Shown: positions 28,201-39,700 of the stretch, piece by piece
How positions within the stretch are numbered: position 1 is the stretch's first letter
Layout of the letters: each line of letters opens with the position of its first letter
Source of the DNA: Spirosoma fluviale
GTDB lineage: Bacteria > Bacteroidota > Bacteroidia > Cytophagales > Spirosomataceae
Length of the DNA: 64,000 bases
Assembly (NCBI RefSeq): GCF_900230225.1
Contig: NZ_OCNH01000009.1
Span: 62,001-126,000, forward strand
Direction of reading: 5' to 3'
Translations under genes and position numbers: made by a program
The notes under the pieces: model-generated
Database searches by the model: none
The model's input: only the letters and a program-made list of their open reading frames with translations
What the model was told of the DNA's origin: nothing

Positions 28201-30689
28201 ATGCAGAATTGAACCGTCTAGATGTCAGCGAGTTAATTGAAGACACTGGCCTGGTTAATTGCCACACGCCCTTTAATCGCGCGCATTACCAGGCATCAGC
28301 GTTCAGTATTTTTCTGGTTAGTGATTCAATACAATCTCAGCAACAGGATGGTGAAGCGGCTTTTCATAACGCCTTGCTTCGGGCGGGAAGTAGCGGTCAG
28401 AGCTGGATACAATCGCAGAGTCGCTACTGTCTTGGCTTGTGTCCTATTGGCGGATTCAACTACGAATACATCCGAAATCGACTTCGTTTGGCACCATCGT
28501 CACAACTGATTCATTCGTTGCTCGGAGGGGCCTACGATTACGCTTCCAATATGGCTGCTACGTCCAACCCATCTTCAACGGATTCTGACAAACGGATTTC
28601 CATTGGCGATTCGCCGGTTCGGCGGATGCAGGATATTGCCATCGTTGGCGTTAACGTGCGGGTGCCGATGGCCGACGATCTGGATACGTTTTGGCAAAAC
28701 CTATACGAAGGACGTAACGGCATTGGGCCGATACCGGCAGATCGCTGGTTGTCGACGCGGGATTCGGGCGGGTTTATTCGGGATATTGACCAGTTCGATG
28801 CGGCCTTTTTCGGGATCAGCGCCTATGAAGCCGACTACCTCGATCCGCAGGTTCGTCTGTTGCTGGAATCAGTATGGTGTGCGCTGGAAGATGCTGGCTG
28901 GAGCGTTGCCCAACTGAAAGAAACCCATCAGACCGATAATACGAAGGTTGGTGTGTTTGTCGGCTGCATGTATGAACATTATCATTTGCTGACCAATGAT
29001 CCGGACGAGCGGGCGATGCTGGCTTTGCATTCCTATTCGTCGCTGGCCAACCGAATTTCGCATTTCTTCGATTTTCGAGGTCCCAGTCTTGCCATCGACA
29101 CGGCCTGCTCGTCTTCCCTAATGGCAATTCACCTCGCCTGCGAAAACATACGGCAGGGCAATTGTCAGATGGCCGTGGCCGGGGGCATCAATCTTACCCT
29201 ACACCCAAGCAAATATCAGGCACTGCAAAAATTAGGGCTTATCAGTAGTGATACCAGCCTTAGCCGGAGTTTTGGTAACACGGACGGCTACGTACCCGGC
29301 GAGGGCTTGGGTATGGTGGTTATGAAGCCACTTGAGGCAGCCATTCGGGACCACGATTTCATTTATGGCGTCGTTAAAGGTAGTGCATCCAATCATTGCG
29401 GGAGGAGTAGCGGGTATTCAATGCCCAACAGTCAGGCGTATGTCGATCTGATGACCGAAGCAGTTGAGCAATCGGGCGTCGACCCGGCCACGATCTCCTT
29501 TGTCGAGTCGGCAGCAAACGGTGCTCCCCTCAGCGATACGGTTGAATTTACGGCACTGAAAACATTTTTCAAGGCGCATGTACCCAGCGAATCCATTCCA
29601 ATTGGTACGGTAAAGTCGAATATTGGCCACCTCGAAGCCGCTTCGGGTCTGTCGCAATTGACTAAGGTTCTGTTGCAATTACAGCATCGTAAACTGGTAC
29701 CGACAATCAATCACCAGCCCGTCAACCCGCTGATCAATATAGCGCAGAGTCCATTTCGATTTGTTGAGCAACCGACCGACTGGCTTGCTGGTCCTGCTGG
29801 TCTTCGGCGGGCGGGTATTGGTTCATTTGCCGCTGGCGGAACCAACGTATTTATGGTTGTGGAAGAAGGCCCGAACCAGCCTGCCGTTCCCGCTGGCAAT
29901 CAATTCCTTTTCTGCTTTTCGGCACCCGGCCATCAGCAATTGAACGACCTGCTACAGCGGATGCTCGTCTATCTGGCCGATCATCCGTCGGTATCGCTGG
30001 CAAATGTATCGTACACACTGGCTAACGGACGGAACCATTTTGCTCACCGAATAGCCATTGTTGCGACCAGTCTCGCCGAATTAAGTCAAAAAATCAGTGA
30101 GTACGTGGAGACCCGCCAACCGGCAGAAGGTGTTTATGCTCCGCTTACGCCAGTTGAATCGCCGATACGGCTTTCGTCTAAAAGTCGGTTTGCTACGTTG
30201 CTGCGCGAGAGTTTAAGCCAGGCTATTTTTGAGGATATAGCGTCACTTTGGACAACGGGTTTTGGGGTCGACTGGTACGACATTATGAAGGTGATGCCCG
30301 GTAGCCGGATACCATTACCTACAACTCCCTTCCAGAAAAAACGTCACTGGTTGCCGGGTGCCTCCGTGGCGGATGGTTACGCTATTGAGGCACCGGATGT
30401 AACACTCGCTGGTCGTTTTACACTCGCCGAAGCATCCGAACCAGACAGCGACGTTACCGCCAAAATTCGGCACGAACTGGCCGCTATTCTGCGGATCGAT
30501 GTGGCCGCGCTATTGCCCCATGAGCAACTTACCGAGCCGGTTAATTCGCTGGTGAAAATTCGCCTGATGAATCGCCTGATGGAGCAGTACTCCGTTTTGC
30601 TGAAGGCCAGCCGGTTTGTGCAATGCAAGAGTATTCACGCTATTCAGGACTACCTGAATGAACAGATCGTGGCGTTGCAGGAAGCCTGA
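22209..30689 (+). CDS. Hybrid NRPS / trans-AT PKS: Cy-Cy-A(Ser)-PCP-PCP-Ox-Ox-KS0-ACP
   Basis: The ATG at 22209 lies 10 bases after the previous stop. The 2826-residue protein starts with a basic, probably helical leader of about 55 residues that could dock to the preceding protein. It then has a heterocyclization pair (~56-950), Ser adenylation (~978-1478), carriers (Ser1533, Ser1642), a duplicated Ox region (~1700-2115), a KS lacking the HGTGT His (Cys2300) and a final carrier (Ser2780). It mirrors the first half of the preceding megasynthase domain by domain, so the two arose by duplication of one cassette with a change from Thr to Ser. Expected product step: an oxazole passed on unextended to the Gly module of the next protein. 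Confidence 0.95.
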   Translation: METTQFYTWSEQQKRDWLSRRLQTTAKRPVAVPSDLSNQPAASNLADRTNRSGPYPLTDIQTSFLVGKSIGAKSDRVGCHYYCEFRFDAIENDRLQDALNLVVARHDILRTQIRTDGTQQLRSDTPVIQIPTTPVDGLFHEENKTLMAVRRELSHRFYTADEWPYFQLCITKFIDAAVLHFSIDEWIADAMSVETLLGELEIAYQGHVLTSPSAQFSDYQQQLERVSSPGKAQQQLENYWKPKLATLPADPAPFPQTTKTPSNGVYFERKTRSFIVSAGHWQRIQRFCDQQQVSASALLVTILAESLFFRREPGQYPILMTFFNRFPVLPKVDTIVGPFISSSIFQASVRQELPLREVVAEHQKQLWNDLDHSVVSGIAVLRSLKQAQSVASSYSIPVVFTSLLNTLAREQSTWRDRLTYSISQTPQIFFDHQVFSNNGQLHLKFDYVDEVVGAEWAESTMHLYVNTLLAIAAMEPETDSDVTVAQLLNRVASTSKSFINTGEARNLPQSAATANSVFPLTALQQAYCFGRNRQQGQSRTSSSVYYEFEVETIDVARLETALNDLIGTHDMMRAVVFPARNQQQVLTNPGHYAIQTQSVGPDKSGIQQARLKQRERFVNHEFVLSQWPLFQVAVSRFEGASAVLHVLFDTLVFDGQSINTILYQLIRHYQDATYVLPRPTFSFRQHVVQLEQFSLSKASVPAWTYWKDKFATLPVAPRLAVGQGAVAASSGRVRHDYEFDAWPQLVAKAQELGVEPGVLLFSLYQYVLEQAQPDAQPFTLVMVNWDRPIYQSDLKTTVGDFTLVSWITSPAEAPRSLTDRILANDRQNRQDVYYSSVSGLSGYQRAAATDSRLRQQQYPYVFTNLISDTQSLFVDPGFRLSYSLSTTPNVFLDVINFAIGDRLHFHWDETEGVFPAGLISSLFSAYIRLLDYVATTPNAWTMHDFSILQDDVATATVDATTDQLINSSTGPWNDTFQPYDLTTPIHKHIEARAAEQPAHPAVVVNGQSINYGEFNANANALAACLRDKGTAANQVVAVLMDRSYEMVLTLVAILKAGGAYLPIDPSLPAERIAHMLENAGVRVLCMQDTYQHLVERFDGQRINCQREFDQIYASYPAHNPNVVSDPESLAYVIYTSGSTGKPKGCMISHRAIANRLLWMQAAYPLQTSDKILQKTPYSFDVSVWEFFWPLMMGATVVVAKPNGHRDPRYLVNLINQEGVTVCHFVPSMFAVFLNEPQVSTCQTLRYIFTSGEALPYTLIERHADQLAAVLVNLYGPTEAAVDVTYWNCEKRADKKVFIGRPIANIQIHILDEHLNPVPVGETGELYLAGVGLAQGYLNNPALTQERFIDNPINPQFSAKLYKTGDEGRYDTDGNIEFLGRRDFQVKIRGLRIELGEIELALLAINTIREAVVLVQDAAGADPRLVAYLTVSNHFDLTDVRRQLAAQLPAYCLPQHIVVLDTLPVTVHGKLDRHALPWPVPAATGDAEQKLAESNDTAQRITRLVSEFAQAMTESLQITKLSATSDFFELGATSFTLINVLQQVAGKDAELELPIDIVMANPTLQGIQDYLQHTFQKLPDATSATLIDRVAIKIEQTTQPKPVNNDALVADLMAFVQTFLQQQLRLTDAIQENTNFFELGATSLTIINLAQSLSEQFACDVSVEELLGVSTLRTLRTYLKQTTAPAPAIVHQPAASVLEEVLPFNEFSAWLENLKALEYEGKMRYAYPSAGGVYPLQTYVYVKPDRIEGITAGYYYYHPLEHALYALSGQRQLSAYTKSTAARLVDEAAFVVFFVGCLDAIEPLYLNVSSYFITLDAGYAGQLLFDKRGALQLTTTTAFNSEAIRTDLQLDGRYVFTYALVGTTGSSARHWQSTGLFDQLTVGQPETLAFRQADELNELKYSRLTAEQKQELENRHLQIRVFKPDQTRIALAATGAGMTSSTYRQRSAKRQFTGQLIPQAQLIDWLKQETVTMAASLRILIYVKPNSVKSLEAGYYWYNAELNRLDVSELIEDTGLVNCHTPFNRAHYQASAFSIFLVSDSIQSQQQDGEAAFHNALLRAGSSGQSWIQSQSRYCLGLCPIGGFNYEYIRNRLRLAPSSQLIHSLLGGAYDYASNMAATSNPSSTDSDKRISIGDSPVRRMQDIAIVGVNVRVPMADDLDTFWQNLYEGRNGIGPIPADRWLSTRDSGGFIRDIDQFDAAFFGISAYEADYLDPQVRLLLESVWCALEDAGWSVAQLKETHQTDNTKVGVFVGCMYEHYHLLTNDPDERAMLALHSYSSLANRISHFFDFRGPSLAIDTACSSSLMAIHLACENIRQGNCQMAVAGGINLTLHPSKYQALQKLGLISSDTSLSRSFGNTDGYVPGEGLGMVVMKPLEAAIRDHDFIYGVVKGSASNHCGRSSGYSMPNSQAYVDLMTEAVEQSGVDPATISFVESAANGAPLSDTVEFTALKTFFKAHVPSESIPIGTVKSNIGHLEAASGLSQLTKVLLQLQHRKLVPTINHQPVNPLINIAQSPFRFVEQPTDWLAGPAGLRRAGIGSFAAGGTNVFMVVEEGPNQPAVPAGNQFLFCFSAPGHQQLNDLLQRMLVYLADHPSVSLANVSYTLANGRNHFAHRIAIVATSLAELSQKISEYVETRQPAEGVYAPLTPVESPIRLSSKSRFATLLRESLSQAIFEDIASLWTTGFGVDWYDIMKVMPGSRIPLPTTPFQKKRHWLPGASVADGYAIEAPDVTLAGRFTLAEASEPDSDVTAKIRHELAAILRIDVAALLPHEQLTEPVNSLVKIRLMNRLMEQYSVLLKASRFVQCKSIHAIQDYLNEQIVALQEA
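22374..25060 (+). other. Tandem heterocyclization (Cy-Cy) domains of the Ser module
   Basis: The first copy begins YPLTDIQTSFLVGK and has DEWIADAMS (from 22758). The second begins FPLTALQQAYCFGR and has DTLVFDGQS (from 24153). Both contain complete Dx4Dx2S motifs, unlike the Thr module, where the second copy has lost its first Asp. Confidence 0.88.
25130..27245 (+). other. Serine adenylation domain and tandem PCPs
   Basis: The A3 motif is YTSGSTGKPKG. Pocket residues from FDVSVWE, VCHFVP, IFTSGE, NLYGPTEAAVD and the A10 Lys give D-V-W-H-F-S-L-V-D-K, the canonical Ser code. The two carriers share GATSFT / GATSLT (Ser codons 26805 and 27132). Confidence 0.92.
27300..28545 (+). other. Duplicated McbC/SagB-like Ox region of the Ser module
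   Basis: Same split layout as in the Thr module. The first half has YAYPSAGGVYPLQTYVYV and GYYYYHPLEHALY. The second has RSAKRQF near its start and GLCPIGGF near its end but no PSAGG. It should oxidize the Ser-derived oxazoline to oxazole with FMN. Confidence 0.8.
28625..30686 (+). other. Probable non-elongating KS0 with terminal carrier
   Basis: Cys is present in DTACSSSL (codon 29106) and the last His in NIGHLEAASG, but EAHGTGT reads ESAANGA (His to Ala at 29511), so extension is unlikely. The final carrier has an unusual motif, EPVNSLVKI, with Ser codon 30546. Confidence 0.82.
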
Positions 30690-30757
30690 CCAGGCAAAAG
30701 GCCAATTCCCCAGTCAATAAGAGAACTAGTGTTTACCGACAAAATCGTACACATATC

Positions 30758-33700
30758 ATGGCTTTGAGCATCCGTTCCGAATCCGTTCCGACAACTGTGT
30801 CGAAGATGCCTTACCCAGTGTCCTGGGGACAGCAATTACTGTGGGATATTCATCGGTTCAACCCCGATACATATGCCTACAATGTTCCATTTGTGTTTGT
30901 ATTACAAGCCGATACGCAACTGGGCAAACTTGAGCAGGCACTCGGTCTCCTGGTTAGGCAGAACCCCATCTTGACTACTACGTTTTACAAACAAAAGGGT
31001 GACGTTTACCAACAGCTTAACGCCAGTCAAACCGTGTCGGTAACCGGGCTGGATTATCAGGTGGTAGCCGGATCGGTGGGTGAAACGGAGGTATTGACCA
31101 ACCTGGCAACCCAGCCCTTTGATCTGGAACAGGGGCCACTCTATCGGTTCTATTTTATTACCCGATCGAACAAAGAAACGCTGCTGTTCATTAACATTCA
31201 CCACATTGTTTTCGACGGTATTTCCACGCAGGCATTTCTGAGTCAGTTAAACGAGACGTATACCGCGATTGGCCAGGGGGGTACTCCCGAACTTACAATC
31301 GACCACAGCAGTTACCGGCAGTTTGTGGCCTGGCAGGGCGATTACCTGAAAACAACACAGGCCGCTGATTCGCAGGCTTTCTGGTCGAATTTGTTGCAAC
31401 AGGTAACCGATCCGCTCGCATTGCCCTATGATCGGGTACCGGGTAGTAGTCCCAATTCCGAGGGAGCCTCCCTCAACATTCCGATCGACGCTGCGTTGCT
31501 GCCGGAAGTAAACGCCTATTGTTCGAAGCAGGATATCTCTCCATTTACGCTCATGCTGGGAGTTTATGGCTTGCTCCTGCAAAAGTATAGTCAGCAGAGT
31601 CAGTTTTTTGTCGGCATTCCGATGAGTGGGCGACCTGAGGCTCGTTTCGAGACCTCGATTGGCCTGTTCATGAATGTGGTGCCCATGCCCTTTACCTGCG
31701 ACGAAACATTGGTAGTTTCTGATTTCCTACAACAGGTGCAGAACCATATCTACGATGTTTTCGAGCATAGTTATTTCCCTGTTGAGAAAATCATTCGTGA
31801 ACAGAAACTGAAGCGCCCATTTAAAACGGCATTCTATTTTCAGAACTGGATGGATACGTCGTTTGCGGAGGGGGTGGTCAAAACGCTACTTCCCAACATC
31901 CGCCAGACCGGCGAGTTCGATCTGGCTACGGAGGTGTCGCTGATGGGTGAACAGTGGTTGCTCAGCATCAAATATAATCCAGGCCTGTTTGATGAGTCGA
32001 CCATTGCGCTGATGGCTGCACATTATACCGCCCTGCTGGTGGCTGTGATGCGTCAGCCTGGTCAAACACTGAAAAATAGTTCACACTATTCATCATCGGA
32101 TGCCCAGTATTACAACAAATTGAATGATACGTTCGGAGAAGGGGAGACACAGCAAACCTTTCTGGATCTGTTTGCTGAACAGGTAAAATTTCGCCCCCAG
32201 GCAATCGCGGTTGCGCTTGGTGGTGAGTCGCTTACATATGAAGAGTTGAATATCATGGCCGATCAGGTTGCGGTTCGGTTAGTGGAGCAGTACGCCGTAC
32301 AACATCAGGAAATAGTGGGTGTCTATCTGGACCGTTCGATTACGCTGCTGATAACGTTGCTTGCTATTCAGAAGGCCGGTGCCAGTTATTTGCCCTTTGA
32401 TATTACATTCCCGGCGGATCGGATTGACTATATGGTCGAAGATGCTGGTCTAAGCAAATGCATTGTTAGTGAGCAAACTCAACCGAGCTTCGCGTCTCCG
32501 GATATTGTTCTGGTCTCCATCGACGAATTACTCCATCAGGCCCGTACGGAACCCCTCCCCACGCTTGCTCTGACCGATCGACAGCCGTCGGGAATGGATC
32601 GGGTATATGTTCTGTACACGTCTGGTTCAACGGGGAAACCCAAAGGTGTTGAGGTGCTGCATCGGGGATTAAGTAATTTTCTGCTGGCCTTGGCAAAAGC
32701 GCCGGGCATGACGTATCAGGACCGATGCCTGGCCATTACAACCATCAGTTTCGATATTGCCGGTCTGGAACTTTATCTGCCATTGGCCACAGGAGCAACC
32801 GTTGAAATCGTATCGTCGGATATCCTCAAAGATGGTCGCCGACTCCTGAATCACATCGTTCAAACCCAGCCTTCGGTTGTGCAGGCTACCCCATCGACCT
32901 GGCAGATGCTGATCAATGCGGGATGGAATTCACTCCTGCCGATTCGGGTGTTTTGCGGAGGAGAAGCACTGCCTGCCGAACTGGCCGAAAAGCTTCTGGA
33001 TCAGGCTCAGGAAGTCTGGAATTTGTTTGGGCCTACCGAAACGACGATCTGGTCGACGGTGGCACAAATTCGTCGTCACAAAAAAATCACTATAGGTCGG
33101 CCTATCCGCAATACGTCCATTTATCTGCTGGATGCGGCTATGCAACCGGTGCCCGTTGGGCAGGCCGGGGATTTGTATATCGGTGGGGAAGGACTGGCTC
33201 GCGGTTACCTGAACCGTCCGGAATTGACTCGTGATCGTTTTATAAACTGGCAAAGCGACGGCCAGCCCATAGCCTTATACAAAACGGGTGATCTGGCTCG
33301 GTTACTCCCGTCAGGGGACCTCGAATACATTGGTCGTAGTGACTTGCAAGCCAAAATACGCGGGTATCGTATCGAAATTCAGGAAATCGAAAATACGCTG
33401 CTACGTGCCGACGGAATCGCCAATGCGGCTGTCGTTATTCGGGAAGGGAAATTAGGGAAACAACTGGTAGCCTTTATCGTGCAGAAACCACAGGCAGTCT
33501 ACGAGCCAGAAAACCTGATGGCTTTTCTGGGCCAATGGCTACCGCCCTACATGGTTCCCTCGTCTGTATTTGTCCTGATTGATTTTCCCTATACACTGAA
33601 TAATAAAATCGACCGATCCGTGATGACCAATCGGCCGGTCGAGGAGATTCTGGCTCAGTTTGCTCCATCAGAAACGCCGGTGGGCGTTATACGACCAACA

Positions 33701-36700
33701 GAAAAACAGCTTCCTGACGCCGAGCCTGTGTTCGCTGCGTTGACAGCCGATGAGGCACTGCATCACGTACTGGCGGTTGTGGGGGCACTGCTCAACGAGA
33801 AGCCGACATCGATCAAGCCAACGGACAAATTTGGTTCGCTTGGTTTCGATTCCATCAGTTTCACCACGCTGAGTGAACGCCTTCTTGAAACCATCGGCCA
33901 GGACATTCGACCTAATCTATTCTATCAATTTGACACCCCGGCCACGTTGGCAGCCTATCTGGCTCAGCCAGTTAAAAAACCGGTAAGTGAGCGTTGCATT
34001 GCGAAAACGACTGAGCCTCAGCCCCAAAGCGATACGGCACCAACCGACGACGAATACGCCAACGCCATTGCGGTAACGGGTCTTAGCCTACGCTTTCCGG
34101 GTGCTGACCGGGCCGCAACATTCTGGGCTAATTTGCTGGCGGGCATCGATTCGGTTACCGAAGTGCCAACCGATCGTTGGGATTGGCAGGCGTTTCAGGG
34201 GCAAACAAAAGAAGCCAACAAATCAACTACGAAATGGGGAGGCTTCATTAACGAAATCGATACGTTCGACGCTGGCTTTTTTGGTATTTCCCCGCGGGAA
34301 GCTGCCCTGATGGACCCACAGCAACGTATTTTGCTGGAGGCTGTATGGGCTACTGTTGAAGATGCAGGCTATAAAATGTCGTCACTGAGTAACTCCCGAA
34401 CGGGTTTGTTCGTCGGTATGTCGGGGTCCGATTTTTTCGAACAGCTTATTCGGTCAAACCTACCCATCGACCCTTACACCCTTACGGGCGTTGCCCGGAG
34501 CATTCTGCCCAATCGAATTTCGTACCTGTTCAATCTAACGGGTCCCAGCGAACCTATCGATACCGCCTGTTCCAGTTCGATGGTGGCCATTCACCGGGCG
34601 GTTTCATCCATCCTGCAAGGCGACTGCGACATGGCTCTGGCGGCTGGTATTAATCTGCTCATCAGTCCCTCTGCTCATGTCGCTTCGAGTAAGATGGGTA
34701 TGATGAGTAAGCAGGGACGGTGTAAAGCGTTTGACGCCGATGCTGACGGCTATGTGCGGGGTGAAGGATGCGGGGTTGTCTTGCTGAAGCCTTACCGAAA
34801 AGCGCTGGAAGACGGCGATCATATCTATGCCGTTGTGCGGAGTACATCACTAAATCACGGCGGTAAGTCAAATTCACTAACGGCTCCCAATGCGAACGCG
34901 CAGGGAAGCCTGATTGAGGCTGCTTTGCAAAAAGCTAAAATTAGTCCGGCCACGATCTCGTACGTAGAAACACACGGTACCGGTACATCGCTGGGCGATC
35001 CAATCGAAGTTGAAGGGCTTAAATTAGCTTTTCAGCATGTTAATGAGCAGCAAGGCGGTATGCCTCTGCCAACGGGTTATTGTGGCATAGGATCTGTTAA
35101 AACCAACATTGGTCATTTAGAAGCTGCGGCTGGCATTGCCGGTTTTATCAAGACTGTGCTGGCTCTGAAACAGGCTGAACTGCCACCACTGGTTCATTTC
35201 AATACGCAAAACCCGAACGTACAGGTCGATCAGTCGCCATTCTACTTAGTAACGAAGCGTGAGCTATGGAATCGACTTCTCCAGGACGGGCAGGAACTGC
35301 CTCGCCGGGCTTGTGTTAGTTCATTCGGTTTTGGTGGCGTCAATGCCCACGCGTTGCTGGAAGAAGCTCCAGCAGCGGAAGCCGTACATACCGCCAGCCA
35401 GGAACCACAGTTAATTGTGCTGTCTGCCAAAAGCGAAAATCGACTGCGGGTGCAAGCCCAGCAGTTGCACGATTACCTACAGGAACCAGCTGTTACTGCT
35501 TCATTGCCTGCTATGGCGTTTACACTTCTGGAAGGGCGCGAAGCCATGCCGAACCGTTGGGCAGCGGTGGTCAACTCCACCGATGAACTTCAACAGGCAG
35601 TCCGTTCATTTTTGGCGGCTGAATCAGGAGATAATTTTGACTACGTATATACCGGGTCGTTAGCTGACAATGAACTGGAAAATCACTTACGGACGCTCGC
35701 CGAACAATGGGTAAACCAGACGGTTGAACTCAACTGGGAAACGGTCTGGCCAAATGAAGAAAAGTCACGGCCGAATCGTCTGTCGTTGCCAGTATATCCG
35801 TTTGAAAAAAATAAGCACTGGCCGTTTACGGAGGAAATTACCCGCCGTATTCATCAGCAGTTTCTGGGCGATGAACATCCTGTTCTGGAAGCAGCCCCAA
35901 AACCCTTGTTTGACCGGGAAGAAACATCAGGAGTAGCCCGCTATTTTTATAAAAGCTTACAGAACGAAAACTTTCTTAAGGATCACGTTATCCGGCAGGA
36001 ACCGGTACTGCCCGGTGTTTATTACCTTGAACTGATGCGCTCCGCTTTTGCTTCGATCAACGCTGCGGAGCCATTTGTAATTTCGGAATTAGTCTGGCTT
36101 CAGCCGATTATTCAACGAAAATCCGCTCTGGAAATACAGGTTAGCCTACAGTCCGCCAGTACTGGTCATTTCGATTGTCGTGTCACCACATCCAATGCCG
36201 ATCTGAACCGGGTGACTCATGCGATTGGTAAAATCAAACGGCAATCAAGTGATGAATTGACCTGGTCGGCTGACGTATTGACGGCTGATTTCAGGAACCG
36301 TTTCGCTGACGGATGGACGAAAAACGAGTGCTACGAGCAGTTTAGACGCAATCAGTTTTTCTACGGTGAGAGCCTGAACGTAATTGATCACATCTACTTT
36401 GGCAGTCAGGAAGCCGTTGCCGTTCTGAAGGCCAACGCCACGTTCTCAAAACAGGATTTCGGCACCAATACCGATTCCGTATGGTTGCCCTCACTATTGG
36501 ACGGTGGCCTCCAGGCCGTTGCGCTTTGGCTGAGCACTGTTGCCACCCGTGAGGGTCGATTCCTGCCGTTCAGTATCGAAGAGGTATGTGTGCTTCGCCC
36601 TTTTTCGCATCACAGCTACGTACACATCGTATCGGTGCCGGGCACTGATCAGAAATCTATAAAATGCACGCTTTACGTTTATAATGAAGCCTTCGAGCTA

Positions 36701-39700
36701 GTTGCTTACCTTAAAAACTATTGCCTGAAAGCTATTCCGGCGGATAAACTGCCAGCCCCAGCCACTGAGCCCATAACCGCAGAGGAGACCATCGGAACGG
36801 ATATCGTGTACGCCATTCCGCACTGGAGTGCCACCCCATCGTTGGCGACTGGTACGTACCAACCAACTGCTGTTCTGGCGCTTACCGAAGATTCTGGCTT
36901 TAGTACGGCTCTTCAAGCCTACGCCAACGTTACAGAGTTGCCAATGGCCGGGACTGGTATCTCAGCCATACCGGAGAACATACCGGATCGTATAACTGAC
37001 CTTGTCGTCGATACGCAGTCGTTGCATGGATCGACCCCTGAAATTATTAGCTCGTTGCTTAGTATTCACCGGGCGTTGCTCAGTCGGTTCGGGAAGCAGC
37101 GGTTGAATCTGTACTACGTTTGCCGGGACAATCCGGAGCCTGTCCAGAGGGCACTTTATTCGGCTATGGGCGCTTTTATCCGGTCGCTTCATCTGGAAAA
37201 TCCGAACTGGTATGGTCGCCTGATTCAGGTATCGTCTGATATAGATGCGCCAACGCTGGCCAGCCTGGTTCGCCATGAATGGCAGCAGCCCGTCGATCGG
37301 ATCGCTGAGATACGCTACGCTGCGCAGACCCGGTATCTGAAAACCTATAAAGCGACAGCATCTCTGCCATCGCAAACCAGCCAGCCGGTACTCCGTCAGA
37401 AAGGCGTTTATTTAATTGCGGGTGGGGCTAAAGGTGTAGGGCTTGCTTTTTCCATGTACCTGAGTCGAACGTATCAGGCGAACCTTATTCTGGTGGGTAA
37501 GTCGTTGGTTGACAAAGGTATATCTCAGTCGCTTGTTCAGATAAATGAGGCAGGCGGTAGGGCTGAATACCACAGCGTTGACGTTGCTAACTACGAGGAA
37601 TTGCGTGAATGGTTTGGTTCCATTCGGGGCAAGCACACCCATATTGACGGGATCATTTACGGTGCGGGGATCCTCAACGATAGCTATTTCGTGAGCAAGA
37701 CCAATGCCTCTTTCCTGTCGGTGATGGAACCTAAAGTGCAGGGGCTGTGCAATATTGACAAGCTGACAGCCGACTTTACGATTGATTTCTTACTTGCCTT
37801 CTCGTCCACATCGGCCGTGTTCGGCAACGTCGGCCAGACCGATTACGCCTGGGCCAACGCGTTTATGGATGAATACCTCCACCAACGCCAGCAACTTGTT
37901 GAGCAGGGCCTTCGGCATGGTCGTTCCTTAAGCATAAACTGGGGTTTCTGGCAGGAAGGAACCATGCAAATGCCGACGGCTGTCCGCCAGAAGCTGGCCC
38001 GTCAGTTTGGTCTGTATCCAATTCATTCGGCGCTTGGCCTGTTGGCTTTCGAAACTGTACTTGCCGGAAGCGGTACGCAGGTAGTTGTTATGCAGGGAGA
38101 ACAGACTAAACTGCTCCAGACCGTAGACCAGCTAAATCCCATCGAATCATACGCAACGAATACTGCTCAATTCTTGTCTGTCTCTCCCAACGAAACTCTC
38201 CCTATCCCCATGACATCCTCAACCCCAATCCCTTACGAAACGGCACAGCAGTTTTTTCGGGAACTGATTGCGCAAGCGACCAAACTACCCGTTTCACAAG
38301 TTCGTCCAGACGAAGCATTTGAACAGTATGGTATTGATTCGGTCATGATTTTGACGTTGAATGAAGAACTGGAGGGTTATTTTGGTGAGCTCCCTAAAAC
38401 ACTTTTTTTTGAGTTTCAGAATCTTCGCGAACTGACCGACTATTTTGTGGATCATCATGCTGATGGTTTGCGTACACATCTGAAGCTCGATGTTGCTACG
38501 TCCGTGGCAGCCACAGAGCCTGCTTCCGCGCCTGCTTCCGCGCCTTCAGTTGTTCCGCCAGTACCTGCTCCGCAGCCCGTTGCCAGGCCTTGGAAAAGTG
38601 ACCGACCGCTGGCGGACACAGACGAAGAGATTGCCATTATCGGAATCAGTGGCCGGTACCCAATGGCCGATACGTTAACGGCTTTCTGGGAGAACCTCAA
38701 AAACGGGAAAGACTGTATTTCCGAAATCCCCGAAGATCGCTGGGACGTAGACGCGTTCTACGACGAGACGCGCTCAGAAGGTGGTAAGAGTTACAGTAAA
38801 TGGGGCGGATTTTTGACTGATATAGATAAATTCGACCCCCTGTTTTTCAATATTTCACCGTTTGAAGCCGAGTTGCTAGACCCACAGGAGCGGTTATTTC
38901 TGCAAACGGTATGGCACACGCTGGAAGATGCGGGCCTGACAAGGGAAGCGCTTAATAAGGCAAAAGTTGGGGTATTTGCCGGAGTGATGTGGGGGCATTA
39001 TCAGCTCTACGGCGGTGATACCTATGCTGATGGAGCCACCCTGACGCCCATGTCGTCTTATGCATCAATTGCCAATCGGGTGTCTTACTTCTATAATTTC
39101 ACCGGCCCCAGTATTGCGCTGGACACCATGTGTTCGTCGTCGCTGACCACCGTGCATCTGGCCTGTGAAAGTCTGAAACGGGGTGAATGTGAGATGGCCA
39201 TCGCCGGGGGCGTCAACGTATCGGTCCACCCGAACAAGTATATTTTCCTGAGCCAGACCAAGTTCATATCGACGGATGGAAAGTGCCACAGTTTTGGTGA
39301 GGGCGGGGATGGTTACGTGCCCGGCGAAGGAGTTGGCGCTGTTTTATTGAAGCCACTGCGCACCGCCATTGCCGACAACGACCGGATTTACGGGGTCATA
39401 AAAGCATCGGGGATCAATCATGGCGGCAAAGCAAATGGCTATACGGTACCTAGCCCGAAAGCCCAGACGGCCATTATCCGGGATGTTCTCGACAAAGCAA
39501 AAATCGACCCACGCTCCATTTCATACGTCGAAGCGCACGGCACCGGTACGTCATTGGGCGACCCCATCGAAATCAGTGGCTTGACCAACGCGTTCCGGAG
39601 TGCCGCCAAAGCCGAACAGTTCTGCGCCATTGGCTCGGTAAAATCCAATATCGGCCACTGCGAGTCGGCGGCAGGAATTGCGGCCATCACAAAAGTGGTA

